In this document: positions 26,098 to 35,395 of the stretch, piece by piece | Numbering within the stretch: position 1 is the first letter of the stretch | How the letters are laid out: each line of letters begins with the position of its first letter | From: Comamonas thiooxydans | Lineage (GTDB): Bacteria; Pseudomonadota; Gammaproteobacteria; Burkholderiales; Burkholderiaceae_C | Assembly: GCF_000964545.1 (NCBI RefSeq) | Contig: NZ_BBVD01000004.1 | Coordinates: 434,001-498,000, forward strand | Reading direction: 5' to 3' | Length of the DNA stretch: 64,000 bases | Notes under the pieces: model-generated | Database searches by the model: none | Told to the model about the DNA's origin: nothing | The model's input: only the letters and a program-made list of their open reading frames with translations | Position numbers and translations under genes: made by a program

Positions 26098-27405
26098 ATG
26101 GGCCTGTTGCAAATACTGCTGATTCTTGTGTGGGCGCCGACTGCAGCGCTCATCGCCTTCATGGCCACCACCTGGCTGAGCCATGGCGCGCAAGCCATCT
26201 GGAGCGCCATGACTGGCACTCGCGCTGACGAGCGTTCGACCTGGCCGCTGGTGCTGGGCGGCGTCGCGGCCCTGGCGGGCATGGTGGGGGCAGTCATCAC
26301 TTTTCCGAATCAGGCCGTCATTCGCCATGCGTTCGACAAGCTGCTGGGCTATGGCTCGACACGCGTAGAGATCACACTGCGCCAGGACGATGCCGTCACA
26401 CGCCAGGCCCTGCTGGAGACGCTGCGCCCCTTCATGGAGATGGGCGGACGCGAGATCCGCTACCGCGTCTCCACGCGCCACGGCAGCTATACCGAGACCG
26501 ACGAAGTGCCCAGCTACTACCGCTTTGCGGACGGGCGCCTGGAGATCGCCACAGGCGGCGTGGTCGGCAACGACAGACTGTCCGTGATGCAGCCCGGCTT
26601 CAAGGCACTGGCGCAATTTTCCACGGTCGACTCCATCGACGCCAGCGTGGCGGCCACCGTAAACCTGGACAAGGCACGGATAGCCGTGGAGATGCTGCCG
26701 CGCACGGCCATGCTGGTCCACCGCGACGCTGCCAAGGACTGGTCAAGTGTGCTGCGTCCCGCCGCCCCTGCCCGTTGCCACCTGGAGGTGCAGGCGCTGT
26801 TCTCCACGGATGCCTTCAGACTGCTCATGTTCGCGGGCCGGGCCTCGGGCGAGGTCGAGATCCACACCGGCCCCGATACCGCCCTGCGCGACACGCAGTA
26901 CCAACTGGTCGGCATGGGACTGGTGCCGGGCAGCAACGGGCGCAGCGTCAAGGAACTGGAAACCGATGCCACCCGCATCTACGGCGTGCTGAGGCTGCTG
27001 CCGCCGGGCCTGAATCCCGATGTCATGGACTGCGATACCGCCCTGGGACGCATGAGCGACCCGGCCCTGGTTGCAGCCGCCATGCTGTCCACATTTCCCG
27101 GCCTGGAAGGACGCGTGAGCGGCATAGAGATCACGCCGTCAGCCTCCTTCTCGCCCTGGCACAACCGGGGCTGGACGGCCGTGCCGCCCGGCACACGCTC
27201 GCAAGGCGGAACGCGAGCCGAAGCAGGTACGCGCGCCTGCAGCCTGGAGCAGAACCGCCACACGCGCACCCTGATATCCATGGTCGAGGAGCACTGCACG
27301 GAACGCGAGCCGCAAAACGCCGGTGCCGCCTGCCCCCAGCTGCGCGAACGCCTGAACTGGACCCAGGCCGAGCTGGCCCGATGCAGAAAACAGCTGGTGC
27401 GTTGA
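26098..27405 (+). CDS. Hypothetical membrane-anchored protein
   Basis: 435 residues from ATG 26098; upstream in-frame codons overlap the P450 gene and are not needed. Two N-terminal membrane helices (about 3-28 and 50-70) precede a large soluble, probably periplasmic part with no recognised family. A Cys-containing C-terminal stretch (RACSLEQNRHTRTLIS, EEHCTEREPQNAG) could form disulphides, and a short helical tail ends the protein. It stands alone between the P450 gene and ureD and is probably not part of either cluster. Confidence 0.6.
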   Translation: MGLLQILLILVWAPTAALIAFMATTWLSHGAQAIWSAMTGTRADERSTWPLVLGGVAALAGMVGAVITFPNQAVIRHAFDKLLGYGSTRVEITLRQDDAVTRQALLETLRPFMEMGGREIRYRVSTRHGSYTETDEVPSYYRFADGRLEIATGGVVGNDRLSVMQPGFKALAQFSTVDSIDASVAATVNLDKARIAVEMLPRTAMLVHRDAAKDWSSVLRPAAPARCHLEVQALFSTDAFRLLMFAGRASGEVEIHTGPDTALRDTQYQLVGMGLVPGSNGRSVKELETDATRIYGVLRLLPPGLNPDVMDCDTALGRMSDPALVAAAMLSTFPGLEGRVSGIEITPSASFSPWHNRGWTAVPPGTRSQGGTRAEAGTRACSLEQNRHTRTLISMVEEHCTEREPQNAGAACPQLRERLNWTQAELARCRKQLVR

Positions 27406-27433
27406 AACGGGGCCTGGGCCCGTGCAACAGCGA

Positions 27434-28264
27434 TCACATGGACCAGATTCTCGGCGTGCCGCCCTGCAAGCCCCAGAGTTCTTTTCTCCAAAAACTCCAC
27501 ACGGTTTTCCACAACATCATCACAGGCTCCACCACAGGTGATGCACAGCGCAGAACCAGCATGTTTTCATTGGGAGCGGTGACACCGCTCAACACCGCCG
27601 GAGCGGCCTTGGCAAGCAGCTCCTGCGTGCCTTCCAGCAAGGCTTCGCGCTGATGGCGCGCCATGGCTGAGCCGCTGGCAAAGATCAGACTGCCCAGGCA
27701 GCGATGCCTAGCCAGCCCCAGATCGCCGTTGAGCAGCAGCTCGTCCTGTGCATCGATCACGCCGCGCTCCAGGAAACGGCCCGGCCATTCGATGTGCTGT
27801 TCGAACCTGCCGGACTCATAGGGCTGGGCGGCCAACGGCAGACCCAGTGCCGTCACATCCCAGGTCAGCAGTTGCGCGTCTTCGGCGAGGTCGAACTCCA
27901 GCTGGTTGACGGCATCGCAGGCGTTGTAGGCAATCGCCTCCAGCGGCAGCCACTCCAGCCTCGCACCGGGGTCCAGACGCAGCCGGGTGCGCTGCATGGC
28001 CTGCTTCCCGTTGCTTTTGTAAAAGCGCGTGGCACCGGGCGTGGTGACCAGCGCATGCGCACCTTCTGCGACATGGACATCAATGTCCAGTACATCCCCA
28101 CCCACCAGCCCGCCAGGCGGATGCACCAGCACGTTGTGACAGATGGCAGGCCCCTCGGGATACAGGCTTTTGAGGATGCGCAGCGGACCATCGTGCGTGA
28201 ATTGCACCGAGGTCTTGCCAGCCTGCAGGAAATAGTTCAGCGCCAGTTGCGCATGCCAGGTCAT
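27434..28264 (-). CDS. ureD: Urease accessory protein UreD
   Basis: 276 residues with UreD features: GPLRILKSLYPEGPAICHNVL, PPGGLVGGDVLDIDV, TTPGATRFYKSNG and RLDPGARLEWLPLEAIAY. UreD forms the UreDFG complex that delivers nickel and CO2 to apo-urease. It is unusual that it sits 12 kb away from ureA, on the opposite strand, with the urea transporter operon in between. Confidence 0.93.
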   Translation of the reverse strand: MTWHAQLALNYFLQAGKTSVQFTHDGPLRILKSLYPEGPAICHNVLVHPPGGLVGGDVLDIDVHVAEGAHALVTTPGATRFYKSNGKQAMQRTRLRLDPGARLEWLPLEAIAYNACDAVNQLEFDLAEDAQLLTWDVTALGLPLAAQPYESGRFEQHIEWPGRFLERGVIDAQDELLLNGDLGLARHRCLGSLIFASGSAMARHQREALLEGTQELLAKAAPAVLSGVTAPNENMLVLRCASPVVEPVMMLWKTVWSFWRKELWGLQGGTPRIWSM

Positions 28265-28430
28265 TGTCTTTCTCGCCTCTTCAAGCAGGCCTGCCGTTCA
28301 GGCCGGGATAGCTCAGCTCTTTTGCTTACTAACTCATGAAAATTCATTCGTTGTTGTATCGCAGCAGCGCTTCTACAGTCTCTCGCACGCCAGCTTGTCA
28401 AGCATATGGCGATTGATTTCAGGAGCTTTC

Positions 28431-29498
28431 ATGTCGGTCGCTACCGTAACGCATTCACGCCTGCATCGCACTCTGGCCCCGTGGCTGACATCGATGGCAG
28501 TGCTGTGCTGCACGCTGGCAACTGGCCCTGCTGCCGCGCAAGCCGGCGGCGCAGCGGCACAGGCCTGGAAGCCCAGCAAGTCCACGGAATTCATTGTCCC
28601 CAGCGGAGCCGGCGCGGCGCTGGATCAGGCGGCCCGCAAGCTCACCGAGCTGCTGGCACGCGATGGCCATGCACCGCAGTTCGTGGTCAGCAACAAGTCC
28701 GGCGCGCATGCGATCGCCGCGCTGGAAAGCCTGCACCGCCACCCTGGCGACGCCCATACGCTGATGACGCTGAGCACCAGCTACGGCAACAGCCTGGCGC
28801 AGAATGCCCTGCCCGCACACCTTCAGAAAGGCACGCCGCTGGTGACCTTGCTGCGCGAGTTCACCACCGTGGTCGTGCGTGCGGATTCGCCGCTGCGCAA
28901 TGCCCAGGACCTGATCGCCCAGCTGCGCAAGGACCCCGAGAAATACTCCATAGGCATTGCCACCACACTGGGCAATCACATCCATCTGGGCGTGGCCCAG
29001 CCCTTGCAGCAGGGCGGCGTGAATATCCAGAAGCTGCGCATCGTCCCCTACAAATCCTCCGCCGAATCCATGGTGGCGCTGGCAGGCGGCCATCTCGATG
29101 TGGTTTCGGCCACCACGCCGAACCTGCTGCCCTATCTGCAGTCGGGCCGCGTGCGCGTGCTGGCGATTGCCGCCGACAAGCGGCTTGAAGGCGTGTTCGC
29201 TCAGTCGCCCACCTGGAAGGAGCAGGGCATCGACTATGTCAGCGATTCGTTTCAGGGCGTGATGACGGCACCCGGTGCCAGCACCGCGCAACAGGCGTAT
29301 TGGGTGAATGCGCTGCGCAAGGTTTCCGAAACCCGGGAATGGAAGGAGTTTGTGGCGCTGAACCAGTGGGAGCCCATCTTCCTCGGCCCGCAGGACACGG
29401 CTCGCGCACTGCATGCCCAGGTCGAACGCAGCCATGCTCTGCTGAACGAACTCGGCCTGCTGCCGCCCAGCGCCTCCCGTATTGCCCAGGCGCGTTGA
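28431..29498 (+). CDS. Bug-family periplasmic receptor (Bug 3)
   Basis: 355 residues from ATG 28431, which has a perfect AGGAG five bases upstream; the ATG at 28395 lacks one. A long signal peptide ends near GPAAAQA. The mature part has the Bug fold (EFIVPSGAGAALDQAARKL, KLRIVPYKSSAESMVALAGG, GHLDVVSATTPNLLPYLQS) but is divergent from Bug 1 and Bug 2, with the glycine loop reading PSGAGAAL. It is followed 27 bp later by a TauD/TfdA dioxygenase, so it may bind that enzyme's substrate. Confidence 0.85.
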   Translation: MSVATVTHSRLHRTLAPWLTSMAVLCCTLATGPAAAQAGGAAAQAWKPSKSTEFIVPSGAGAALDQAARKLTELLARDGHAPQFVVSNKSGAHAIAALESLHRHPGDAHTLMTLSTSYGNSLAQNALPAHLQKGTPLVTLLREFTTVVVRADSPLRNAQDLIAQLRKDPEKYSIGIATTLGNHIHLGVAQPLQQGGVNIQKLRIVPYKSSAESMVALAGGHLDVVSATTPNLLPYLQSGRVRVLAIAADKRLEGVFAQSPTWKEQGIDYVSDSFQGVMTAPGASTAQQAYWVNALRKVSETREWKEFVALNQWEPIFLGPQDTARALHAQVERSHALLNELGLLPPSASRIAQAR

Positions 29499-29525
29499 AG
29501 CCCCGCTTTCATCAGGAAAAATCCC

Positions 29526-30515
29526 ATGAACATGCCCCTGCCCCACGCTCCGCTGCAGCATCTGGACCAGCGTCTGAGCTCTGCCAACCACATCACTCCA
29601 CACATCCGCATCACGCCGCAGTCGGCGCATATCGGCGCTCTGATCAGCGGCGTCAATCTGAAGCAGGCCTTGAGTGCCGCCGAGGTGCACACCATCCGCT
29701 CGGCATTGCTGCGCTGGAAGGTGGTCTTCTTTCGCGACCAGCACCTCAGCCACGAGCAGCAGATCGCTTTTTCGCGCCAGTTTGGCGAGCTCACGCCCGG
29801 CCACCCCGTCTTCGGTCATGTCGAAGGCTTTCCCGAGCTGTATTCGATTGCCAAGCACCGCAAGGCCAACCGCCATAGCGGCCAGGCCGAACATCGCCCC
29901 TGGACCGGCTGGCATGCCGATGTGACGGCAGCCCACAACCCGCCTGCCGCATCGATTCTGCGCGGCGTGACGATTCCGCCCTATGGCGGCGACACGCAAT
30001 GGACCAATCTGGCAGCTGCCTACGAAGCGCTCTCCAGACCGCTGCAGGCCTTTTTGCAGGGCCTGCGTGGCGAGCACCGCTTCAGCGCCCCACAGGGAGC
30101 CACGGCATCGCAGGAATATCTGGATCTGGTGCGCGACAACACCCTGATCAGCGAACACCCGCTGGTCACCATTCATCCCGAGACCGGCGAGAAGGTGCTC
30201 TACATCAGCCCCGGCTTTCTCAAGTCCATCGTGGAACTCAATACTCGCGAATCGCGCGTGCTGCTGGAGCTGCTCTGGGAGCATGCCGTGAGCAGCGAGT
30301 TCACCGTGCGCTTCAAGTGGGAACCCGGCTCGCTGGCCTTCTGGGACAACCGCTCCACGGCCCATGTGGCACCACAGGATATCTTTGCGCTGGAGTTCGA
30401 TCGCCAGCTCTACCGCACCACGCTGGTGGGCGAAGTCCCCCAGGGCGCGGACGGCCGCGCCAGCACTGCCATACAGGGCAATCCGGTGCTGGCCGCGCAC
30501 GGCGCAGCGTATTGA
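29526..30515 (+). CDS. TauD/TfdA-family 2-oxoglutarate-dependent dioxygenase
   Basis: 329 residues with the iron facial triad His130-x-Asp132 (GWHADVTAAHNPPAAS) and a distal His280 (DNRSTAHVAPQD), plus the 2-oxoglutarate-binding Arg in LYRTTLVGEV. Such enzymes release sulphite from taurine or cleave the ether of phenoxyacetates. The neighbouring Bug receptor supplies a plausible uptake protein. Placement inside a nitrogen locus suggests scavenging of an amine- or sulphonate-type compound, but the substrate is open. A strong terminator follows. Confidence 0.85.
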   Translation: MNMPLPHAPLQHLDQRLSSANHITPHIRITPQSAHIGALISGVNLKQALSAAEVHTIRSALLRWKVVFFRDQHLSHEQQIAFSRQFGELTPGHPVFGHVEGFPELYSIAKHRKANRHSGQAEHRPWTGWHADVTAAHNPPAASILRGVTIPPYGGDTQWTNLAAAYEALSRPLQAFLQGLRGEHRFSAPQGATASQEYLDLVRDNTLISEHPLVTIHPETGEKVLYISPGFLKSIVELNTRESRVLLELLWEHAVSSEFTVRFKWEPGSLAFWDNRSTAHVAPQDIFALEFDRQLYRTTLVGEVPQGADGRASTAIQGNPVLAAHGAAY

Positions 30516-30553
30516 CGAAATGAGTTGTCCTCCGGGCATGGCCTGAGGCTTTG

Positions 30554-30579
30554 AGGTGCCGCTTGCGGCACCTTTTTTT
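30554..30579 (+). terminator. Intrinsic terminator after the dioxygenase
   Basis: Arms AGGTGCCG and CGGCACCT with a CTTG loop, followed directly by seven T bases on the plus strand. It ends the Bug 3-dioxygenase unit just before the convergent urtE stop. Confidence 0.93.
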
Positions 30580-30592
30580 CTTCGCCCGATAT

Positions 30593-31285
30593 TCAAATCG
30601 CCACCAGCGAGCGCACATTCTTCTGCTGCATCTCGCTGCCCGGGCCCGACGCGATCACCTCGCCGCGCTCCATCACCACATAGTGATCGGCCAGCTCCTC
30701 GGCAAAGTCGTAGTACTGCTCGCACAGCAGGATGGCCATGTCGCCGCGATTGGCCAGCATGCGGATCACGCGGCCGATGTCCTTGATGATGCTGGGCTGT
30801 ATGCCCTCGGTGGGCTCATCCAGGATCAGGATCTTGGGCTGCGGCGCCAGCGCGCGCGCAATGGCCAGCTGCTGCTGCTGACCGCCCGAGAGATCGCCGC
30901 CACGGCGGTGCAGCATCTGCCCCAGCACTGGGAACAGCTCGTACAGCTCGCCCGGAATCCGGGTGCCTGCCGAACAATAGGACAGACCCATGCGCAGATT
31001 GTCTTCCACCGACAGGCGCGAGAAGATTTCGCGCCCCTGGGGCACATAGCCGATGCCGCTGCGCGCGCGCTCATAGGGCGTCCTGCGCGCGATATCGCGG
31101 CCCTGCCATTCAATGCCGCCGCTTCTGATGGGAACCAGCCCCATCAGGCTTTTGAGCAAGGTGGTCTTGCCCACGCCGTTGCGGCCCAGCAGCACCGTTA
31201 CCTTGCCGATCTCGGCCGTGAAATTCACGTCCCGCAGGATGTGCGAGCCGCCGTAATACTGATGCAGGTTCTGAACTTTAAGCAT
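30593..31285 (-). CDS. urtE: Urea ABC transporter ATP-binding protein UrtE
   Basis: 230 residues with Walker A GRNGVGKT (34-41), signature LSGGQQQQLAIAR and Walker B ILILDEPTEGI. It belongs to the LivF-like branch. The phrase LYELFPVLGQMLHRRGGDLSGG is typical of UrtE. It is the last gene of the minus-strand urtABCDE operon and forms the ATPase pair with UrtD. A family B and a family A repeat lie between it and urtD. Confidence 0.93.
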   Translation of the reverse strand: MLKVQNLHQYYGGSHILRDVNFTAEIGKVTVLLGRNGVGKTTLLKSLMGLVPIRSGGIEWQGRDIARRTPYERARSGIGYVPQGREIFSRLSVEDNLRMGLSYCSAGTRIPGELYELFPVLGQMLHRRGGDLSGGQQQQLAIARALAPQPKILILDEPTEGIQPSIIKDIGRVIRMLANRGDMAILLCEQYYDFAEELADHYVVMERGEVIASGPGSEMQQKNVRSLVAI

Positions 31286-31310
31286 TTTCGACCTCTAGCG
31301 CTTACACAGC

Positions 31311-31327
31311 AAGCGCAAGCAGCTATC
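31311..31327 (-). repeat. Dispersed repeat family B (AAGCGCAAGCAGCTATC)
   Basis: Seventeen-base core, identical to the copy at 35396-35412, located just upstream of the urtE start. Both copies sit inside the urt operon between genes. Confidence 0.6.
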
Positions 31328-31387
31328 TAATTTGACTATCTGCGGAGCGCATGACGCTTGAAACTGGCGCTGCCCAATCAAAGAGAC

Positions 31388-31496
31388 AGCGAGGAAGCGC
31401 CGCCGAGCACCGAAGCTGTCGCCCCCCTCCCTTAGCGCGAAGCGCGTAGAGAGAGGGGGAAGGCGCGGGGCCGCCCAGGCGAAGCGTCTCAGGGGG
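31388..31496 (-). repeat. Stop-codon-linked dispersed repeat, family A (copy A3)
   Basis: Read along urtD, it begins directly at the TAA with CCCCCTGAGACGCTTCGCC and runs through CTTCCCCCTCTC to GCGACAGCTTCGGTGCTC. It fills the urtD-urtE gap. Confidence 0.8.
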
Positions 31497-32372
31497 TTAC
31501 CTCCCAAGGTACACCTCGATCACGCGCTCGTCAGCCTGCACCTCGGCCAGCGTTCCCTCGGCCAGTACCGAGCCATCGCAAAGCACCGTGACCTTCTCGC
31601 TGATGGTGTCGATAAAGCTCATGTCGTGCTCCACCACCATCAGCGAATGCTTGCCCTTGAGCGTCAGAAACAGCTCGGCCGTGCGCACGGTTTCCTCGTC
31701 GGTCATGCCGGCCACAGGCTCGTCGAGCAGCAGCAGCTTGGGCTCCTGCACCAGCAGCATGCCGATCTCCAGCCACTGCTTCTGTCCGTGACTGAGCAGC
31801 CCGGCTTGGCGCGTTACGCTGCCTGCCAGGTGAATGGTGTGCAGCACCTCGGCAATGCGGTCCTTCTGCGCGCCGCTGAGCTTGAACAGCATGGAGGAGG
31901 CAATGCCCTTGTGGGTCTTGAGCGCCAGCTCCAGGTTCTCGAACACGCTGAGCTGCTCGAACACTGTGGGCTTCTGGAACTTGCGGCCAATGCCCATGGC
32001 CGCTATCTCGGGCTCCTTGTAGCGCAGCAGATCGATGGTGGAGCCGAAGAACACCGTGCCGCTGTCGGGCCGGGTCTTGCCGGTGATGATGTCCATCATC
32101 GTTGTCTTGCCAGCGCCATTGGGACCGATGATGCAGCGCAGCTCGCCGGGCGCGATATCGAGACTCAGACCGTTGATGGCCTTGAAGCCGTCGAAGCTCA
32201 CATGCACGTCTTCGAGATAGAGGATGCGGCCATGGGTCACATCCACTTCGCCGGCCACCACGGGGCGCGCCAGACTGGCGTTGCGACCACCGGATTCGGT
32301 GCGCAGCGCGGCTTCGCGCTGCTGGTAGGAAGCCAGGCGCTGCTCGCCGTCCTGCATCAGATCGGGGGTCAT
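31497..32372 (-). CDS. urtD: Urea ABC transporter ATP-binding protein UrtD
   Basis: 291 residues with an N-terminal extension of about 40 residues, then ILYLEDVHVSFDGFKAINGL, Walker A GPNGAGKT, an atypical signature LLSHGQKQWLEIGMLL (LSHGQ for LSGGQ, as in UrtD/LivG), and Walker B LLLLDEPVAGM. Its ATG overlaps the urtC stop by four bases (ATGA), indicating translational coupling. Confidence 0.94.
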   Translation of the reverse strand: MTPDLMQDGEQRLASYQQREAALRTESGGRNASLARPVVAGEVDVTHGRILYLEDVHVSFDGFKAINGLSLDIAPGELRCIIGPNGAGKTTMMDIITGKTRPDSGTVFFGSTIDLLRYKEPEIAAMGIGRKFQKPTVFEQLSVFENLELALKTHKGIASSMLFKLSGAQKDRIAEVLHTIHLAGSVTRQAGLLSHGQKQWLEIGMLLVQEPKLLLLDEPVAGMTDEETVRTAELFLTLKGKHSLMVVEHDMSFIDTISEKVTVLCDGSVLAEGTLAEVQADERVIEVYLGR

Positions 32373-33577
32373 GCGCGCACTCCTTCGATGGCATCGGCAG
32401 AAGCCGGTTCGGCAGCGGTTTTGGCAGCTGCGGCTGCAGTCTGGTTCAACGGTGCCTTGACCTGGGCCTTGCGCTTCTCACGCCACTGGCGAAGCTGCTG
32501 CGGCAGGCGAATCAGTCCTCCCGGCATGAACAGCGTCACGACGATGAACAACGCACCCAGCACGTACAGCCAGTATTCGGGGGCGGCCACGGTAAGCCAG
32601 CTCTTGCCGCCATTGACGGCAAACGCGCCGATGATGGGGCCGACCAGCGAGGCACGTCCGCCCACGGCCGTCCACACCGCCATTTCGATGGAATTGCCCA
32701 CGCTCATCTCGCTGGGGTTGATGATGCCCACCTGGGGCACATAGAGCGCACCCGCCAGGCCGCACATCATGGCCGAGATGACCCAGATCGACAGCTTGTA
32801 GGGCAGCGGGTTGTAGCCGCAGAACATGGTGCGCGATTCGGCGTCGCGCACGGCCTGCAGCACACGACCGTACTTGCTTCGTATCAGCCAGCGCGAGAAC
32901 AGAAAGCAGCCCAGCAATGCCAGCCCCGACAGCGCGAACAGCAGCACATGCATGGCTTGCGAGTTGACGGAAAAACCCAGCAGGGTCTTGAAGCCCGTGA
33001 AGCCGTTGTTGCCGCCGAAACCGGTCTCGTTGCGGAAGAACAGCAGCATGGCGGCGTAGGTCAGGGCCTGGGTGATGATGGAGAAATACACGCCCTTGAT
33101 GCGCGAGCGAAAGGCGAAGTAGCCGAACAGCCCGCCGATCAGGCCCGGCACCAGAAACACCAGCAGCACGGTGGCGGCAAAGCTGCCCGACAGCGCCCAA
33201 TGCCAGGGCAGTTCCTTCCAGTCCAGAAAACCCATGAAGGCGGGCAATGCATCGGGGCCTGCGCCCTCGCGCATCAGGTACATGCCCATCACATAGCCGC
33301 CCAGTGCGAAGAACAGACCGTGCCCCAGGCTCAGGATGCCGGTATAGCCCCAGATCAGGTCAATCGCCAGCGCGCAGATGGCATAGCACATGAACTTGCC
33401 CAGCAGGCCGAGCATGTAGTCGGACAAGTGCAGCGCACTGTCCTCGGGCACCCACAGATTGAGTGCGGGAGCCACGGCGCAGACCATGGTCAGGGCCAGC
33501 AGAAATGCCGTCCAGCCCTTGGCGGATAGCAGCGGCGCGGGCTTGGGCAGTTCGATGGATATGGATTGGGTTGTCAT
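32369..33577 (-). CDS. urtC: Urea ABC transporter permease UrtC
   Basis: 402 residues, about ten hydrophobic helices, LivM family. UrtC-typical stretches are DLIWGYTGILSLGHGLFFALGGY, FRSRIKGVYFSIITQALTYAAML and GYNPLPYKLSIWVISAMMCG. The Pro/Ala/Lys-rich C-terminal tail is cytoplasmic. It pairs with UrtB as the membrane channel for urea. Confidence 0.94.
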   Translation of the reverse strand: MTTQSISIELPKPAPLLSAKGWTAFLLALTMVCAVAPALNLWVPEDSALHLSDYMLGLLGKFMCYAICALAIDLIWGYTGILSLGHGLFFALGGYVMGMYLMREGAGPDALPAFMGFLDWKELPWHWALSGSFAATVLLVFLVPGLIGGLFGYFAFRSRIKGVYFSIITQALTYAAMLLFFRNETGFGGNNGFTGFKTLLGFSVNSQAMHVLLFALSGLALLGCFLFSRWLIRSKYGRVLQAVRDAESRTMFCGYNPLPYKLSIWVISAMMCGLAGALYVPQVGIINPSEMSVGNSIEMAVWTAVGGRASLVGPIIGAFAVNGGKSWLTVAAPEYWLYVLGALFIVVTLFMPGGLIRLPQQLRQWREKRKAQVKAPLNQTAAAAAKTAAEPASADAIEGVRA

Positions 33578-33645
33578 GTCAGTTTTCCCTCATGTCGAGC
33601 AAGGCACATGGCCTGCGCAACTGGCGCGGCCCAGGTACGAGACAC

Positions 33646-33738
33646 CGAGCAAGGGCCGCCCCGCAGCGAGGGTGTCGTCCCCTGCCCGCAGCGCGCAGCA
33701 ATGCGAGAGCGGGGGAAGGCGCGAAGCGACTCAGGGGG
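33646..33738 (-). repeat. Stop-codon-linked dispersed repeat, family A (copy A4)
   Basis: Along urtB it begins within five bases of the TGA with CCCCCTGAGTCGCTTCGCG, then CCTTCCCCCGCTC, and ends with CCTCGCTGCGGGGCGGCCC and TTGCTCG. It fills the urtB-urtC gap. Confidence 0.82.
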
Positions 33739-33742
33739 TGTT

Positions 33743-35356
33743 TCATGTTTCCGCACTGCGGCCCTTCAAGGCAAAGATGCCTTGTGGACGCTTTTGAATG
33801 AAGACCACGATGAACAGCAGCACGGCGATCTTGGCCAGCACAGCCCCGGTCCAGCCTTCCAGCAGCTTGCTGAGCACGCCCAGGCCCAGAGCCGCATAGA
33901 CGGTGCCCGCCAGCTGCCCCACACCGCCCAGCACCACCACAAGGAAACTGTCCACGATGTAGTTCTGCCCCAGATCCGGACCCACATTGCCGATCTGGCT
34001 CAAGGCGCAGCCGGCAAGACCGGCGATACCGGAGCCCAGTGCAAACGCATAGGTGTCGGTGCGTGCCGTGTTGACGCCCACACAGGAAGCCATGGCGCGG
34101 TTCTGTGTCACGCCGCGCACGAACAGGCCCAGGCGCGTTCTGGCGATCATGAAGGCCACGCCCGCCAGCACGGCAAAGGCAAAAACGATGATGGCGATGC
34201 GGTTGTAGGGCAGCGTCAGATTGGGCAGCAGCGCAATCCCGCCACTCATCCAGACGGGGTTTTCCACGCCCACGTTCTGCGCTCCGAAAATGCTGCGCAC
34301 GGTCTGCTGCAGCACCAGGCTGATGCCGAAGGTGGCCAGCAGGGTCTCCAGCGGACGGCCGTAGAGAAAGCGGATCACGCCGCGCTCCAGCACCGCGCCA
34401 ACCAGCGCCGAGGCCAGAAAGGCCACAGGAATCGCCACTACCAGATACCAGCCAAACCAGGCCTCGGGCAGCCAGCGCTGGAATGCGACCTGCACCAGAT
34501 AGGTGGCATAGGCACCGATCATGATCAGCTCGCCGTGCGCCATATTGATGACGCCCATCAGGCCGTAGGTGATCGCCAGACCCAGAGCCGCGAGCAACAG
34601 CACCGAGCCCAGGCTGATGCCGCTGAAGATCGCCCCCAGCCTGTCGCCCCAGGCCAGGCCTTCGGCAATGCCGGCCAGCGCGGCCTTGATGGCTTTTTGC
34701 ACGCCGGGGTCGGTCTCTTCGGACAGGCGCTGGTTCAACAGCAACTGCGTCTCCGGGGTCTGCTGATGCGACAGCTGCTGCACCGCCTTCAGACGCTGCT
34801 GCACATCGTCGCTGCCCAGCAGGCTGGCAGCCAGGCTGCGCTCCAGCAGGGCTCGGACCTGCCCGTCCTGTTCAGCGGCCAGCGCTTTTTCGATCAGGGG
34901 AAGCCGCCCAGCATCAGGCTCGGAGGCCAGTTGCTCGGCAGCCTTGCGGCGTGCCTGCACATCGCTGCTGCCCAACGCCAGCGCGGCCTGCGCCGTGTCG
35001 ATGACCGAGCGCAGGTAATTGTTGCTGACGACCTCCTCGGCATCGGGCGGGAGCTTGACGGCTGCGCCGGTCGCCGCATCGCTGACCGCATCGCCGCTGA
35101 CCACATAGGCCCGGCCCTGGGACACGCGCACTTCATCGTTGGCGAGCGCGCCCAGATAGGCCGACAGGCGACCGCCGTCGGTCTGTGCATCCGGCGCCAG
35201 CACGGCCTGATTGATCGCCAGCACGCGCTGCTCGGAATCGTCTGCCGCCGCCATGGCATAAGCCTGCTCGGTCGTCAGTGCGTGACTGGCAAAGCTCAGC
35301 AAAGAGCCCAGCCCGGCGGCCAATGCCAGCCTCAATGACTTGCGCAGTATGTTCAT
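33743..35356 (-). CDS. urtB: Urea ABC transporter permease UrtB
   Basis: 537 residues. A signal-like N-terminus and a soluble helical-repeat domain of about 230 residues precede a LivH-type permease (LGLAITYGLMGVINMAHGE, FGISLVLQQTVRSIFGAQNV). This long N-terminal domain is characteristic of UrtB as opposed to LivH. Second gene of the urt operon, 105 bp after urtA with a family B repeat in the gap. Confidence 0.94.
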   Translation of the reverse strand: MNILRKSLRLALAAGLGSLLSFASHALTTEQAYAMAAADDSEQRVLAINQAVLAPDAQTDGGRLSAYLGALANDEVRVSQGRAYVVSGDAVSDAATGAAVKLPPDAEEVVSNNYLRSVIDTAQAALALGSSDVQARRKAAEQLASEPDAGRLPLIEKALAAEQDGQVRALLERSLAASLLGSDDVQQRLKAVQQLSHQQTPETQLLLNQRLSEETDPGVQKAIKAALAGIAEGLAWGDRLGAIFSGISLGSVLLLAALGLAITYGLMGVINMAHGELIMIGAYATYLVQVAFQRWLPEAWFGWYLVVAIPVAFLASALVGAVLERGVIRFLYGRPLETLLATFGISLVLQQTVRSIFGAQNVGVENPVWMSGGIALLPNLTLPYNRIAIIVFAFAVLAGVAFMIARTRLGLFVRGVTQNRAMASCVGVNTARTDTYAFALGSGIAGLAGCALSQIGNVGPDLGQNYIVDSFLVVVLGGVGQLAGTVYAALGLGVLSKLLEGWTGAVLAKIAVLLFIVVFIQKRPQGIFALKGRSAET

Positions 35357-35395
35357 AGGAATTTCAGGTTTCTAGCGCTGCGGCCCTTGTCAATA

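Noticed and set aside
28455..30725. 756-codon minus-strand frame across Bug 3 and the dioxygenase
   Set aside because: It runs opposite two well-supported genes and through their terminator; antisense artefact of high GC.
33566..35338. 590-codon plus-strand frame opposite urtB
   Set aside because: Antisense to a certain UrtB gene; His/Gln-rich low-complexity translation.
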